From: an uncultured Ruminococcus sp.
GTDB taxonomy: Bacteria; Bacillota; Clostridia; Oscillospirales; Acutalibacteraceae
Length of the DNA: 42,695 bases
Reading direction: 5' to 3'
NCBI GenBank assembly: GCA_902799245.1
Contig: CADBZY010000019.1
Location: 1 to 42,695, forward strand
A program made the position numbers and the translations under genes. The notes under the pieces are model-generated. The model ran no database searches. It had not been told where the DNA came from and saw nothing but the letters and a program-made list of their open reading frames with translations. Shown piece after piece: positions 26,916 to 34,842 of the stretch (position 1 is its first letter; each line of letters starts with the position of its first letter).

Positions 26916-26944
26916 ATTATAGAGTCATTACATTTAAAAGTCAA
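26916..26944 (-). promoter_or_regulatory. Main promoter of the dcw operon
   Basis: On the minus strand TTGACT (26939-26944) and TATAAT (26916-26921) are separated by 17 bp. The start would be near 26909, at the first MraZ box. That leaves a leader of about 265 nt before mraZ, unusually long for this operon. Confidence 0.85.
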
Positions 26945-27024
26945 TGAGTTTATGAAGATTTATCAAAAAAATTTTTGCTTTTTTATTCTTTAAAATATTA
27001 CAGTTAAAGAATAATTTTAAATGT

Positions 27025-27072
27025 AAAAAAATAGAGCCGTCAATGTTTCACTTACGAAAAACACTGACGGCT
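27025..27072 (-). terminator. Intrinsic terminator after the coiled-coil gene, possibly bidirectional
   Basis: AGCCGTCA (27035-27042) pairs with TGACGGCT (27065-27072), and TGTTT with AAACA inside after one mismatch. On the minus strand seven T residues follow (complement of 27025-27031). On the + strand CTTTTT follows shortly, so it may also end + strand RNA. Confidence 0.85.
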
Positions 27073-27113
27073 TGTCTTTTTAATATAAAATATGTAATCT
27101 GGCGCAGCGAGGA

Positions 27114-27638
27114 TTACTCCTGTGCGGCATCGGACTGCTGACCGGCATTGTCGGACTGTCTGGCTCTGTTGGCGGCGGCTCTTGCCTTGACTGCTGAACG
27201 CAGGTTCTTGCGGGCCTGTCTGACGGTTTCAAGATTCTGGTTGACAGCGTTCTCGGTGTCGAGCAGAATGTTGTCGGAGAATGTGAAAGCGCCTCTGAGT
27301 ATCTCGTTTGCCTGCTCTTCGGCCGCGGCGATGAGCTTTTCCGCCTTCTCCTTTGCCTCTTTGAAGATAGCCTCCTGGTTGACCATGGCTCTGGCTCTCT
27401 CCTGCGCCTTGCTGGTGATCTCGTCGGCTTCCTTGGTCGCACCGGCGATGATATTGTCGCGGTCGGTCATCACAGCCTTGGACTGGCGGATCTCCTGGGG
27501 AAGGTTCATTCTGATCTCGTCAAGAACTGAATTCAGCTCACGCGCATCCACAATGCACTTATCAGAGCTGAAGGGCACTGCCTTGGCCCTGTCCATTATG
27601 TCGTCAATGCTTGCAAGCAGTTCTTCTATACTTCTCAT
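27114..27638 (-). CDS. Coiled-coil protein (DivIVA-like or ATP synthase b-like)
   Basis: This 174-residue hydrophilic protein is almost entirely helical, with long Ala/Glu/Lys/Arg heptad stretches (about residues 65-125) and no membrane segment. The middle, EADEITSKAQERARAMVNQEAIFKEAKEKAEKLI, resembles DivIVA and the b subunit of F-type ATPases, which are similar only as coiled coils. Automated calls for such proteins often say ATPase, though no nucleotide-binding motif is visible. The start has AAAAGGAG upstream. It follows coaD with a 68-bp gap and is followed by a strong terminator. Its function is unknown; a polarity or scaffold role is only a guess. Confidence 0.75.
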   Translation of the reverse strand: MRSIEELLASIDDIMDRAKAVPFSSDKCIVDARELNSVLDEIRMNLPQEIRQSKAVMTDRDNIIAGATKEADEITSKAQERARAMVNQEAIFKEAKEKAEKLIAAAEEQANEILRGAFTFSDNILLDTENAVNQNLETVRQARKNLRSAVKARAAANRARQSDNAGQQSDAAQE

Positions 27639-27706
27639 GATAAAATATCTCCTTTTGGGTTTTATAATAAATGATTATTTTCTGCAAAAATCAATTGTGG
27701 CGGCAA

Positions 27707-28195
27707 TTATTCTTCGCGCCTGGAAAGCCTCTCGCTGATTTCCTCGCATATGCATTCCGGAACGAAGTCCGAAATATCTCCGCCGAATTGTGCAATTGAC
27801 TTGACCATACTCGAGGAAAGATACATATGCTGTGAGCTGGTGGTGAGAAACACCGTGTCGGCATCGGGATTCAGCTTGCGGTTGATCAGCGCCATCTGGA
27901 ATTCATACTCAAAATCGGTGACAGCCCGCAGTCCTTTGACAATCGTGTGCGCATTCCGCATACGGACGTAATCGGCAAGCAGACCGTCAAAACACTCCGC
28001 CTCCACATTGGGTAAATCCGCAACAGCACGCCGTATCATGCCGAGTCTCTCCTCAGCGGTAAAGGATGGATTCTTGCCGGGATTGACCAGCACGGCGACT
28101 ATGACCTTGTCAAACATGAGCGCCGCTCTCTGAATGATGTCGAGATGTCCCAATGTAATGGGGTCAAAGCTGCCGGGGCAAATTGCGATCTTCAC
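27707..28195 (-). CDS. coaD: Pantetheine-phosphate adenylyltransferase
   Basis: This 162-residue enzyme transfers AMP from ATP to 4'-phosphopantetheine, the fourth step of coenzyme A synthesis in the cytoplasm. It starts with CPGSFDPITLGHLDII, the nucleotidyltransferase motif. YLSSSMVKSIAQFGGDISDFVP matches the C-terminal ISSTxVR-type motif and ligand contacts. The length matches the family. Its start overlaps the rsmD stop by 4 bp (ATGA). The rsmD-coaD pairing is very common in Bacillota. Confidence 0.97.
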   Translation of the reverse strand: MKIAICPGSFDPITLGHLDIIQRAALMFDKVIVAVLVNPGKNPSFTAEERLGMIRRAVADLPNVEAECFDGLLADYVRMRNAHTIVKGLRAVTDFEYEFQMALINRKLNPDADTVFLTTSSQHMYLSSSMVKSIAQFGGDISDFVPECICEEISERLSRREE

Positions 28196-28770
28196 TCGTC
28201 ATCTCCCCCGTCCGATTCTTCTCCCTCTTCGGGAACGCGGTAAAAAGTCACCTTGATTCTGCCGTAACGGTACTGACGATCCACGGCAAACTCTCCGACC
28301 GTCTCGGGAAGTTCCTCCTCAGCGGGAGACTCGCAGATAATCGCGCCGCCGGGCTTTACCACCGAAGCAACCGCCGGAAGCACCGACTGCAATATTCCCC
28401 TGCCATAAGGCGGGTCAAGAAACGCGTAATCGAATTCATGCCGTCCCTTGCGTGGGGCAAGGTAAGAAGACGCATCCCCCTGAATCACGACAGCAGCCCT
28501 GTTGAGGCCGCAGGTACGCAGGTTTTCTCTGACCACCGCGATGGAATCGGACGAGTTATCCACAAAGACCGCTTCCGCAGCGCCGCGGCTGAGAGCCTCA
28601 ATACCCATCTGACCGCTTCCGGCAAACAGATCGAGAATCCTTCGTCCCTCAATATCAAACTGAATGACGCTGAAAACCGCTTCCTTGACTCTGTCGGTGG
28701 TAGGGCGAACGTCATTGCCCTCTAAAGTTCTGAGACGTCTGCCTCTTGCAGTGCCTGTGATCACTCTCAT
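28192..28770 (-). CDS. rsmD: 16S rRNA (guanine-966-N2)-methyltransferase
   Basis: This 192-residue SAM-dependent methyltransferase modifies G966 in the small-subunit rRNA. It begins MRVITGTARGRRL and has RPTTDRVKEAVFSVIQ, the SAM loop LDLFAGSGQMGIEALSRGA and the catalytic DPPYGRG. The ATG at 28770 is chosen because an in-frame upstream ATG at 28821 lies upstream of the promoter -10 box at 28810-28815, while AAAGGA precedes 28770. It is translationally coupled to coaD. Confidence 0.95.
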   Translation of the reverse strand: MRVITGTARGRRLRTLEGNDVRPTTDRVKEAVFSVIQFDIEGRRILDLFAGSGQMGIEALSRGAAEAVFVDNSSDSIAVVRENLRTCGLNRAAVVIQGDASSYLAPRKGRHEFDYAFLDPPYGRGILQSVLPAVASVVKPGGAIICESPAEEELPETVGEFAVDRQYRYGRIKVTFYRVPEEGEESDGGDDE

Positions 28771-28809
28771 CGGCAGCAATCCTTTCGCCAAAACATTTTT
28801 TACTAAGTT

Positions 28810-28838
28810 ATTATACAGCATATTTTTTCCGCTGTAAA
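28810..28838 (-). promoter_or_regulatory. Promoter of rsmD-coaD
   Basis: On the minus strand TTTACA (28833-28838) and TATAAT (28810-28815) are separated by 17 bp. Transcription would start near 28803, about 33 nt before the chosen rsmD start. Confidence 0.75.
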
Positions 28839-28861
28839 GTATTTTGTAACAAATATGTCGA

Positions 28862-28938
28862 AACTTACAAAAGTGTAATATGTCAGTATCGGATTATTTG
28901 CCAAAAACGCACATTAATTTTTGGCAAAACTTACAAAT
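28862..28938. repeat. Perfect inverted repeat flanked by direct repeats, between uvrC and rsmD
   Basis: TTTGCCAAAAA (28898-28908) and TTTTTGGCAAA (28919-28929) form a perfect 11-bp stem with a 10-nt loop. The direct repeat AAACTTACAAA occurs at 28862-28872 and 28928-28938. On the minus strand the hairpin may end uvrC transcripts, since its second arm begins with five T residues. As a palindrome in an AT-rich gap upstream of the rsmD promoter it could also bind a protein. Confidence 0.6.
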
Positions 28939-28959
28939 ACATCTTTATATATAAATAAA

Positions 28960-30837
28960 TTATTCCTCCAGACCTTTTTTCTTCTTCCGGGCTTTGATAT
29001 TCTCGGCTGCCGTGCGGTTCATTCCTTTGACCTCGCACAGCTGCTCGACCGACGCGTCATAAACCGCCGAAATGGTCTTGAATGCCTTCAGCAGTTCCCT
29101 TGCGCGCGAAGAACCGATTCCCTCGATTTCGGTCAGACTGCTGCGAATGACCGACTTTCCGTGGCTTGCGTGATGATAGGTGATGGCGAAACGGTGTACT
29201 TCATCCTGAATGGACGAAACAAGGGTAAACGCAGCCCTGCTGCGAGTGAGGGATATTTCCCGTCCTCCGGCGGCGATGGCGCGGGTCTTGTGCTTGCTGT
29301 CCTTGACCATGCCGAAGAGCGCTATCGGAAGTCCCGAGGCTTCGATCAGCGGACGGATCGCGTTGACGTGTCCCTCGCCGCCGTCCAGAAGAATCAGGTC
29401 GGGCAGCCGTCCGAAGCCATTGCCTTCCTCCTTGTGCTCGTTGTATTCCAGCAGCCGGCGGGTAATGACTTCCCGCATGGAGCCGTAGTCGTCCTGTCCC
29501 TCCACCGTCTTGATCTTAAACTTGCGGTACGCCGATTTGAGCGGCCTTCCGTTTTCAAAAACCACCATGCCGGCGACGTTGTCATCTCCCTGTGTGTTGG
29601 AAATGTCGTAGGATTCGATATACTCCGGCGGAGAATCCAGCCCGAGCAGTCGGCCCAGCTCATCGACGGCGGCTGTCACCTCACCTGTCCTGCCCTTTGC
29701 CTGCGCAAGGTATTCGGCGGCGTTCTGTCGGCACATTTCCACAATGTGCTGCTGTTCACCCTTCTGCGGGACGGTTATGCGCACCTTCTTTCCGTGCTTA
29801 TCGGCTAATTTCGCGGTGAGCATCTGCTCTAACAGCTCCGCATCCTCCACTTCTCCATCAACCGTCACTCTGGGCGGTATCTCACGCATGGCGTAGTACT
29901 GCTTGATGAACTCCGAACGACATAAGCTCAGTTCTCCCATTGTGTCATCCACAAGAAACTGTTCCCGGTCAACCAGCCTTCCGCCTCTGAACCGGAACAC
30001 CTCAAAGCAGGTGCTGCCCGAACCCTGCGCCAGCGCAATGACGTCCTGTTCCTCCACCGAGGTCATAATGACCTTTTGCTTTTCGCTCATTTTTTTGAGC
30101 GCGTTGATCCTGTCGCGCAGGCGTGCCGCCTTCTCAAACTCCAGCCGTTCGGCACATTCGTTCATGCGCTCGGTGAGCCGCGCGACAGAGGTATTCGTGC
30201 CGCCTTTCAGAAAATCCCGCGCTTCGCTGATCGCCTCGTCGTAGATCTCTTTTTTCAGCCTTCCCCTACACGGCGCCAGACACAAGCCTATGGAATAATT
30301 CAGGCAGGGTCTTCCCTTGCCAATATCTCGCGGAAAGCTGCGGCGGCAGGTGGGTATCTTGAATATCTTGCACGCTTCGTCCACCGACTGTCTGACAGCG
30401 AAACTTCCTGTATATGGCCCAAGGTATTCCGCGCCGTCGTCCTCGGCTTTTTTTGCTTCAACGATGCGGGGATATTCCTCCGCCGTAATTTTTATATAAT
30501 GGTATCCCTTGTCGTCCTTGAGAAGGATATTGTACTTCGGCTTATGCAGCTTTATCAGACTGCATTCCAGCACCAGCGCTTCATACTCCGTATCAGTGAT
30601 GATATATTCAAAATGATCGACATTTTCCACCATGCGGCGCACTTTCTCGGAATGTCCTTCCTGTGAGCCGAAGTACTGGCTGACGCGGTTTTTCAGCGCC
30701 TTTGCCTTGCCGATATAGATGATCTTGTCCCGTTTGTCGTGCATAATATACACACCCGGCAGCAGCGGCAGCTTCATGGACTTGCGCCGCAGCTCGCTCA
30801 GATTGGGATTTTCGTTGTAAATCGTCAATGGTTTCAT
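28960..30837 (-). CDS. uvrC: Excinuclease ABC subunit C
   Basis: This 625-residue dual-incision nuclease of nucleotide excision repair acts with UvrAB on damaged DNA. The N-terminal GIY-YIG domain is visible as GVYIMHDKRDKIIYIGKAK (about 28-46). Four Cys in CKIFKIPTCRR and CLNYSIGLCLAPC near 150-190 match the Fe-S cluster or structural Cys of UvrC. A UVR segment (EFEKAARLRDRINAL type) lies near 235-248, the RNase H-like half begins at YDISNTQGDDNVAGMVVF, and helix-hairpin-helix repeats close the protein. The length is normal. It has its own promoter. Confidence 0.97.
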   Translation of the reverse strand: MKPLTIYNENPNLSELRRKSMKLPLLPGVYIMHDKRDKIIYIGKAKALKNRVSQYFGSQEGHSEKVRRMVENVDHFEYIITDTEYEALVLECSLIKLHKPKYNILLKDDKGYHYIKITAEEYPRIVEAKKAEDDGAEYLGPYTGSFAVRQSVDEACKIFKIPTCRRSFPRDIGKGRPCLNYSIGLCLAPCRGRLKKEIYDEAISEARDFLKGGTNTSVARLTERMNECAERLEFEKAARLRDRINALKKMSEKQKVIMTSVEEQDVIALAQGSGSTCFEVFRFRGGRLVDREQFLVDDTMGELSLCRSEFIKQYYAMREIPPRVTVDGEVEDAELLEQMLTAKLADKHGKKVRITVPQKGEQQHIVEMCRQNAAEYLAQAKGRTGEVTAAVDELGRLLGLDSPPEYIESYDISNTQGDDNVAGMVVFENGRPLKSAYRKFKIKTVEGQDDYGSMREVITRRLLEYNEHKEEGNGFGRLPDLILLDGGEGHVNAIRPLIEASGLPIALFGMVKDSKHKTRAIAAGGREISLTRSRAAFTLVSSIQDEVHRFAITYHHASHGKSVIRSSLTEIEGIGSSRARELLKAFKTISAVYDASVEQLCEVKGMNRTAAENIKARKKKKGLEE

Positions 30838-30861
30838 TCACCCCGCTTGTCTCTGCCATCT

Positions 30862-30891
30862 ATTTTAACACCTGCCATAAGAAATAAGCAA
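30862..30891 (-). promoter_or_regulatory. Promoter of uvrC
   Basis: On the minus strand TTGCTT (30886-30891) and TAAAAT (30862-30867) are separated by 18 bp, about 25 bp before the uvrC start. It is a moderate match to sigma-A consensus. Confidence 0.5.
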
Positions 30892-30932
30892 CAGGAAATT
30901 ATTAAATAATGTTGAAATTTAAGCCGCCGTTA

Positions 30933-30961
30933 TTGACATCCCGTTTTGATGATAATAAAAT
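30933..30961 (+). promoter_or_regulatory. Promoter of the L,D-transpeptidase gene
   Basis: TTGACA (30933-30938) and TAAAAT (30956-30961) are separated by 17 bp. The predicted start is only about 15 nt before the TTG start codon, with GGGGG as ribosome binding site in between. Confidence 0.75.
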
Positions 30962-30982
30962 AGAAAGAAAGGGGGAACGAGC

Positions 30983-31876
30983 TTGAACAGTAAAGTATCT
31001 GTAAAAATCTACTCCACATTGGCGGGAATCATCGTCCTGCTGATTATCAACGCATTCATAACAAAATATTTCACTGATCCGTTCAATGGCGGAGTCGAGA
31101 TAGACATGAACAATCTCGCAAAATATACCGTCAGCAAGACTAACCTCATGTACGACGACATTCCTGTGGAAAGCAGCGCAGATAACGAAACTACCGCACC
31201 CTCCGACGGGGAACTGAAATATCCGACTGATCTTCCCTACTTCATCGAGGTGGACAAGACCAATCAGGTGGTCACGGTGTTCACCACCAGCTCCACCGGA
31301 AAATACGACAAGCCGGTAAGAGTGATGCTGTGCTCCACCGCGCAGAATCCGAAGAAATTTCCCACCGGATACTGGAAGCTGAAAAAAGACCGCACCACCG
31401 CAAGCAACGTATGGAGAACCATGCAGAGCCACGGCGCGCCGCTTTACGCACAGTACGCCACGCAGATCACGGGACATTTTCTCTTCCACTCCGTCCCATA
31501 CTCCGACACCAAAAAGGACGCCCTCGATCAGCAGCGATTTGCCAAGCTCGGCACAGCCGACTCCGGCGGCTGCATACGCCTGACAGTGGAAAACGCCAAA
31601 TGGATCAGCGAAAACTGCAAAGCCGGTACGTGGGTACACATCACCGAAAACAAAAAGAATCCATCCCTCACCCAGGCGCTGAAGGAACAGGTGCCAAAGC
31701 CCGACGCATCCGGATGGGATCCCACCGACCCGGATCCCAAAAACCCCAACTATCACCCCCAGTACACAGATGAAACTCCGGAACCGGAAGGGTATCTCGT
31801 GGACAATCGTGGTCTGAAGGAACTTGAAAAAATGAAAAGCGACGAAATCTGGAATCCGAACCAATACATTTCATAA
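30983..31876 (+). CDS. Membrane-anchored L,D-transpeptidase (YkuD domain)
   Basis: This 297-residue protein has an N-terminal signal anchor (about 10-28), a short linker and a YkuD domain. The conserved histidines are His165 and His169 in HFLFHSVPY. The catalytic cysteine is Cys197 in DSGGCIRL, matching the family SHGC[IV]R motif with Gly for His at one position. Such enzymes form 3-3 (meso-DAP to meso-DAP) cross-links or attach proteins outside the membrane. A Pro/Asp/Asn-rich C-terminal tail of about 50 residues follows. The start is a TTG with an AAGGGGG site. It stands alone with its own promoter and terminator. Confidence 0.9.
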   Translation: MNSKVSVKIYSTLAGIIVLLIINAFITKYFTDPFNGGVEIDMNNLAKYTVSKTNLMYDDIPVESSADNETTAPSDGELKYPTDLPYFIEVDKTNQVVTVFTTSSTGKYDKPVRVMLCSTAQNPKKFPTGYWKLKKDRTTASNVWRTMQSHGAPLYAQYATQITGHFLFHSVPYSDTKKDALDQQRFAKLGTADSGGCIRLTVENAKWISENCKAGTWVHITENKKNPSLTQALKEQVPKPDASGWDPTDPDPKNPNYHPQYTDETPEPEGYLVDNRGLKELEKMKSDEIWNPNQYIS

Positions 31877-31881
31877 CATCA

Positions 31882-31921
31882 AAGCCTGTCTGCACGCTGA
31901 TAGCATCACACAGACAGGCTT
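31882..31921. terminator. Bidirectional terminator between the L,D-transpeptidase and AraC genes
   Basis: An 11-bp perfect stem (31882-31892 with 31911-31921) lies between the two convergent genes. On the + strand it is followed by ATTATTTT. It probably serves both strands, though the minus-strand T run is poor. Confidence 0.75.
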
Positions 31922-31932
31922 ATTATTTTCTG

Positions 31933-32820
31933 TTATTTGTACTTGCGGAAATCCGACGGCGTCTGATGACAGTGCTTCTTGAATGTGCGGTTGAAATAGG
32001 AGATATTGTTGAAGCCAGTTTCATAGGCTATTTCAATGATCGGCTTGTCAGTCATCCGCAGAAGTCCCATCGCCTTGGTCATGCGGTATTCTATGACATA
32101 ATCAATGCAGGACATACCGGTGACATTCCGAAACAGCCGCGAAAGTCCTGTTTCGCTGAGATTGACCAGCTCAGCCAGTCCCGAGAGGGTGATATTTTCC
32201 ATGTAGTGTTCCGCAATATAATCCACCACACACCGCGCTACGCGAACGTCGTTGCTCTCCGGCGTTTCGGATTTGATCTCGATATATCCGTAGCTCAGCA
32301 GCTTGAACATAAGGGAGTTGATCAGGCTTTTCAGCTTTAGCTCAAAAAATTTTTCGTGATCGAAAAAAGTGTCGAACAACTGCAGGGCAATCGGCTTGAA
32401 TTCATCATAATGCTCGGAATTATGACGAATAACACAGTAATCATTGCACTTGCGTGCGAGAATCGGCAGACAGTACTTCGACGAACACACATCAAAATTG
32501 TGATTGGCAATCATCTCCAGCGAAATGAGGTAGGTGGCTGCCAAAAAATAGTCGTTTTCATCCGTCAATCGGAAAGAATGAAGCACCCACGGCATGATCA
32601 CCAGAATATCTCCGAATTCCAGATCAATCTCTTCACCCGACACGGTATATCTGCACTTACCGCAGTCGTTGAGTACCATTTCTATCTCCTCGTGGCAGTG
32701 CAAAGGGAACGAAGAAAACAGCGTAGGCATCATGGTGCCATATATGACAAACGGCAGAAGCACATCTCCGTGCTTCTTTTTTTCTACATATTCGATATTC
32801 TTCTTATCTTCGGGGTACAT
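31933..32820 (-). CDS. AraC-family transcriptional regulator
   Basis: This 295-residue regulator has an N-terminal cupin-like sensing domain (about 25-100), with CHEEIEMVLND and FGDILVIMPWVLHSF as cupin strands. The C-terminal pair of helix-turn-helix motifs spans about 190-293: LSGLAELVNLSETGLSRLF and IIEIAYETGFNNISYFNRTFKK, the usual AraC signature. Cupin-type members often sense sugars. It is divergent from the MATE gene across a 414-bp AT-rich gap, so it may control that gene. The start has AAGGAGG upstream. The ligand is unknown. Confidence 0.88.
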   Translation of the reverse strand: MYPEDKKNIEYVEKKKHGDVLLPFVIYGTMMPTLFSSFPLHCHEEIEMVLNDCGKCRYTVSGEEIDLEFGDILVIMPWVLHSFRLTDENDYFLAATYLISLEMIANHNFDVCSSKYCLPILARKCNDYCVIRHNSEHYDEFKPIALQLFDTFFDHEKFFELKLKSLINSLMFKLLSYGYIEIKSETPESNDVRVARCVVDYIAEHYMENITLSGLAELVNLSETGLSRLFRNVTGMSCIDYVIEYRMTKAMGLLRMTDKPIIEIAYETGFNNISYFNRTFKKHCHQTPSDFRKYK

Positions 32821-33087
32821 ATCACTACCTCCTTCTCAACGTCAATTTAGTGCAAGTTCGAAAATAGTCATCTTTCGGAAAATACAACCGTCCGAATAAG
32901 CCAAAATTGAATTATTAACATATTTTGTTAACATTATTTTCAATAAATCATCGAAATATTTAATAAATTATATAAATTTCAGCAAATATGAGTTATACAA
33001 TCACTTCAATAAATTGCAGTCGACAGAAAAAGACAATAAAAGAAATAATATTTTGCAGAATAGTGCAATATTCAGAAAAAATACTGC

Positions 33088-33115
33088 TTGTTTTGCCTTC
33101 TAAATAGATTATAAT
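33088..33115 (+). promoter_or_regulatory. Candidate promoter of the MATE gene
   Basis: TTGTTT (33088-33093) and TATAAT (33110-33115) are separated by 16 bp in the 414-bp gap between the AraC and MATE genes. The leader would be about 110 nt, AT-rich, with repeated TAGTC words at about 33122-33136. The rest of the gap, 32821-33087, is AT-rich and shows no other clear feature beyond a possible GTTAAC palindrome. Confidence 0.5.
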
Positions 33116-33234
33116 ATGATTGTAGTCCATAGTCAATAGTTTTTGATAAAAATATTTTCTAAATCATATATATTTTTATACGTTATATCCAATCGGTTGT
33201 CATTTGTTTTTCTTAATGAAAGGAATTATTTTTT

Positions 33235-34689
33235 ATGAGCAGACTAAGTGCTTTAATTTCTGACAAACCGAAAAATGACACCGGTGACATCATCAACACA
33301 TCGGTATTCAGGCTGGCGTGGCCGATATTTGTTCAGGCGCTGCTGTCAATGCTGTTAGGCTACGCTGACACGCTGATGCTGAGCGGTTACGATCAGACCG
33401 CTGTGGGAGCCATCGGAAACGCTAATCAGATTCTCGGCTTTCTCACACTTGCCTTCACGGTCATTTCCAGTGCAAGCGGAGTGGTTGTCGCGCAGTATCT
33501 CGGCGCCGGGCAAAAGAATAAAATCAGCCAGATTTACACCGTCTGCGTCAGCTTCAACTTTCTTCTCAGCCTGATCATCAGCGCTATTGTCTATCTCGGC
33601 AGCGACGTCCTCATGCATTTGCTTCACACTCCCGCGGAAATGATGAACGACGCCCGGAATTACATGCGGATTGTCGGAGGCTTCATTTTCATTCACGCTG
33701 TTCTCGACACGATGTCAAGAATATTCCAGAGCAACGGCAAAACCGTATTCGGCATGGTCATCTCTTTAGGCATGAACATTATCAACGTCGCCGGCAATTA
33801 TCTTTTTCTCTACGGGCCGCTCAGATCGCTCGGTCTGGGAGCTTCCGGCGTTGCCGTGTCCACTACGTTCAGCCGCGTTATCGGCCTTTGCGCGGCGTTT
33901 GTGTTTTTTGCTGTATTTATCGACGGGCATATTTCAGTAAAATATCTGAAGCCGTTCCCGAAGGACATATTGAAAACCTTGCTGAAACTCGGCATTCCCA
34001 CGGCCGGCGAGAATATCTCCTATAATATTTCCCAGCTCTTTGTCACGGGATTTGTCAATACACTTGGTATCGTTGCCATCAACACAAAGATTTACGCTAA
34101 TATCCTGAGCAATTTTGCCTATCTCTATTCACTTTCCGTTGCCATGGCAACCACAATCATTGTGGGTCATGCCGTTGGCGCCGGTAATTACGATTTTGCT
34201 TACAGGCGCGTCAACAAGACCATGAGAAGCGCGCTGATCGTCTCGGCGTGCATTGCCTGTCTGAATTTCCTGTTAAGTCCTTTGACGCTTGGGCTTTTTA
34301 CATCAGGCGCAGAGATAGCGGGGCTCGGCCCCCAGATTGTTTCGCTCGGTCGGAAGGTTCTGTTCATCGGAATATTCCTCGAATTCGGCAGAACGAGCAA
34401 TCTCGTGATCATCAACAGCCTGAAGGCTTCGGGAGATGTCAGATTCCCCACCTATCTGGGCATTGTCGCCATGTGGAGCTGTACTGTCGCCGGAGGATAT
34501 ATTCTCGGCATCGTCTGCGGATTCGGGCTTGTCGGAATATGGATTGCATTGGCCGCTGACGAGATTATCCGCGGCATAGTGGTGGCCATACGCTGGAAGC
34601 GCGGCACATGGCGCGGCAAGAGCGTGGTGCAGAAACAGAAGCAGGAAGACTTGACCGAAAACGCAGCAGACGCTCTGCCTGCCGAATAA
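33235..34689 (+). CDS. MATE-family multidrug or toxin efflux transporter
   Basis: This 484-residue polytopic protein of the MATE family has twelve predicted helices in two similar halves. The first helix shows FRLAWPIFVQALLSMLLGYADTLMLS, the usual family start, and further along GAIGNANQILGF matches the first-half motif. Such transporters export cationic drugs or metabolites using Na+ or H+ gradients. The ATG is preceded by AAAGGA. It is divergent from an AraC regulator, which may control it. The substrate is unknown. The C-terminus is hydrophilic, with KQKQEDLTENAADA. Confidence 0.9.
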   Translation: MSRLSALISDKPKNDTGDIINTSVFRLAWPIFVQALLSMLLGYADTLMLSGYDQTAVGAIGNANQILGFLTLAFTVISSASGVVVAQYLGAGQKNKISQIYTVCVSFNFLLSLIISAIVYLGSDVLMHLLHTPAEMMNDARNYMRIVGGFIFIHAVLDTMSRIFQSNGKTVFGMVISLGMNIINVAGNYLFLYGPLRSLGLGASGVAVSTTFSRVIGLCAAFVFFAVFIDGHISVKYLKPFPKDILKTLLKLGIPTAGENISYNISQLFVTGFVNTLGIVAINTKIYANILSNFAYLYSLSVAMATTIIVGHAVGAGNYDFAYRRVNKTMRSALIVSACIACLNFLLSPLTLGLFTSGAEIAGLGPQIVSLGRKVLFIGIFLEFGRTSNLVIINSLKASGDVRFPTYLGIVAMWSCTVAGGYILGIVCGFGLVGIWIALAADEIIRGIVVAIRWKRGTWRGKSVVQKQKQEDLTENAADALPAE

Positions 34690-34773
34690 CATCAACTATA
34701 CGTTTAAGAGATCGGGTTTCCCTCCAATTTACCGGTTTCTTAAATCCTTATAAACAGTCTCAATATCCCTTTA

Positions 34774-34822
34774 AAGCCGTACAGCGCTGTGCCTTGATGA
34801 AAAGCACAGCGCTGTACGGCTT
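34774..34822. terminator. Strong bidirectional terminator between the MATE and ABC permease genes
   Basis: A perfect 19-bp stem (34774-34792 with 34804-34822, loop 11 nt) includes the internal palindrome CAGCGCTG. It lies between convergent genes. The flanks are TTTAAAG on one strand and TTATTTG on the other, so T runs are short but the stem is very strong. Confidence 0.85.
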
Positions 34823-34842
34823 ATTTGATGTATCTTTTGAGG

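Larger units (their letters stand above)
26764..27082 (+). ncRNA. Candidate antisense RNA across the mraZ leader and operator
   Basis: A transcript from the consensus promoter at 26729-26757 would cross the mraZ leader, the three MraZ boxes and the mraZ promoter. It could end at the two-way hairpin at 27035-27072, which on this strand is followed by CTTTTT. That gives about 310 nt. I see no credible ORF in it; the best frame is 13 codons. A nested hairpin lies near its 5' end. Existence is inferred from promoter and terminator only. Confidence 0.35.

Noticed and set aside
26940-27000. Small ORF of 13 codons inside the candidate antisense RNA
   Set aside because: Starts at an ATG near 26952 but has only a weak ribosome binding site and an AT-rich, low-complexity product.
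27114-27638. Calling this gene an ATP synthase b subunit
   Set aside because: It lacks the N-terminal membrane helix of the b subunit, and no other ATP synthase genes are nearby. Similarity is limited to coiled-coil composition.
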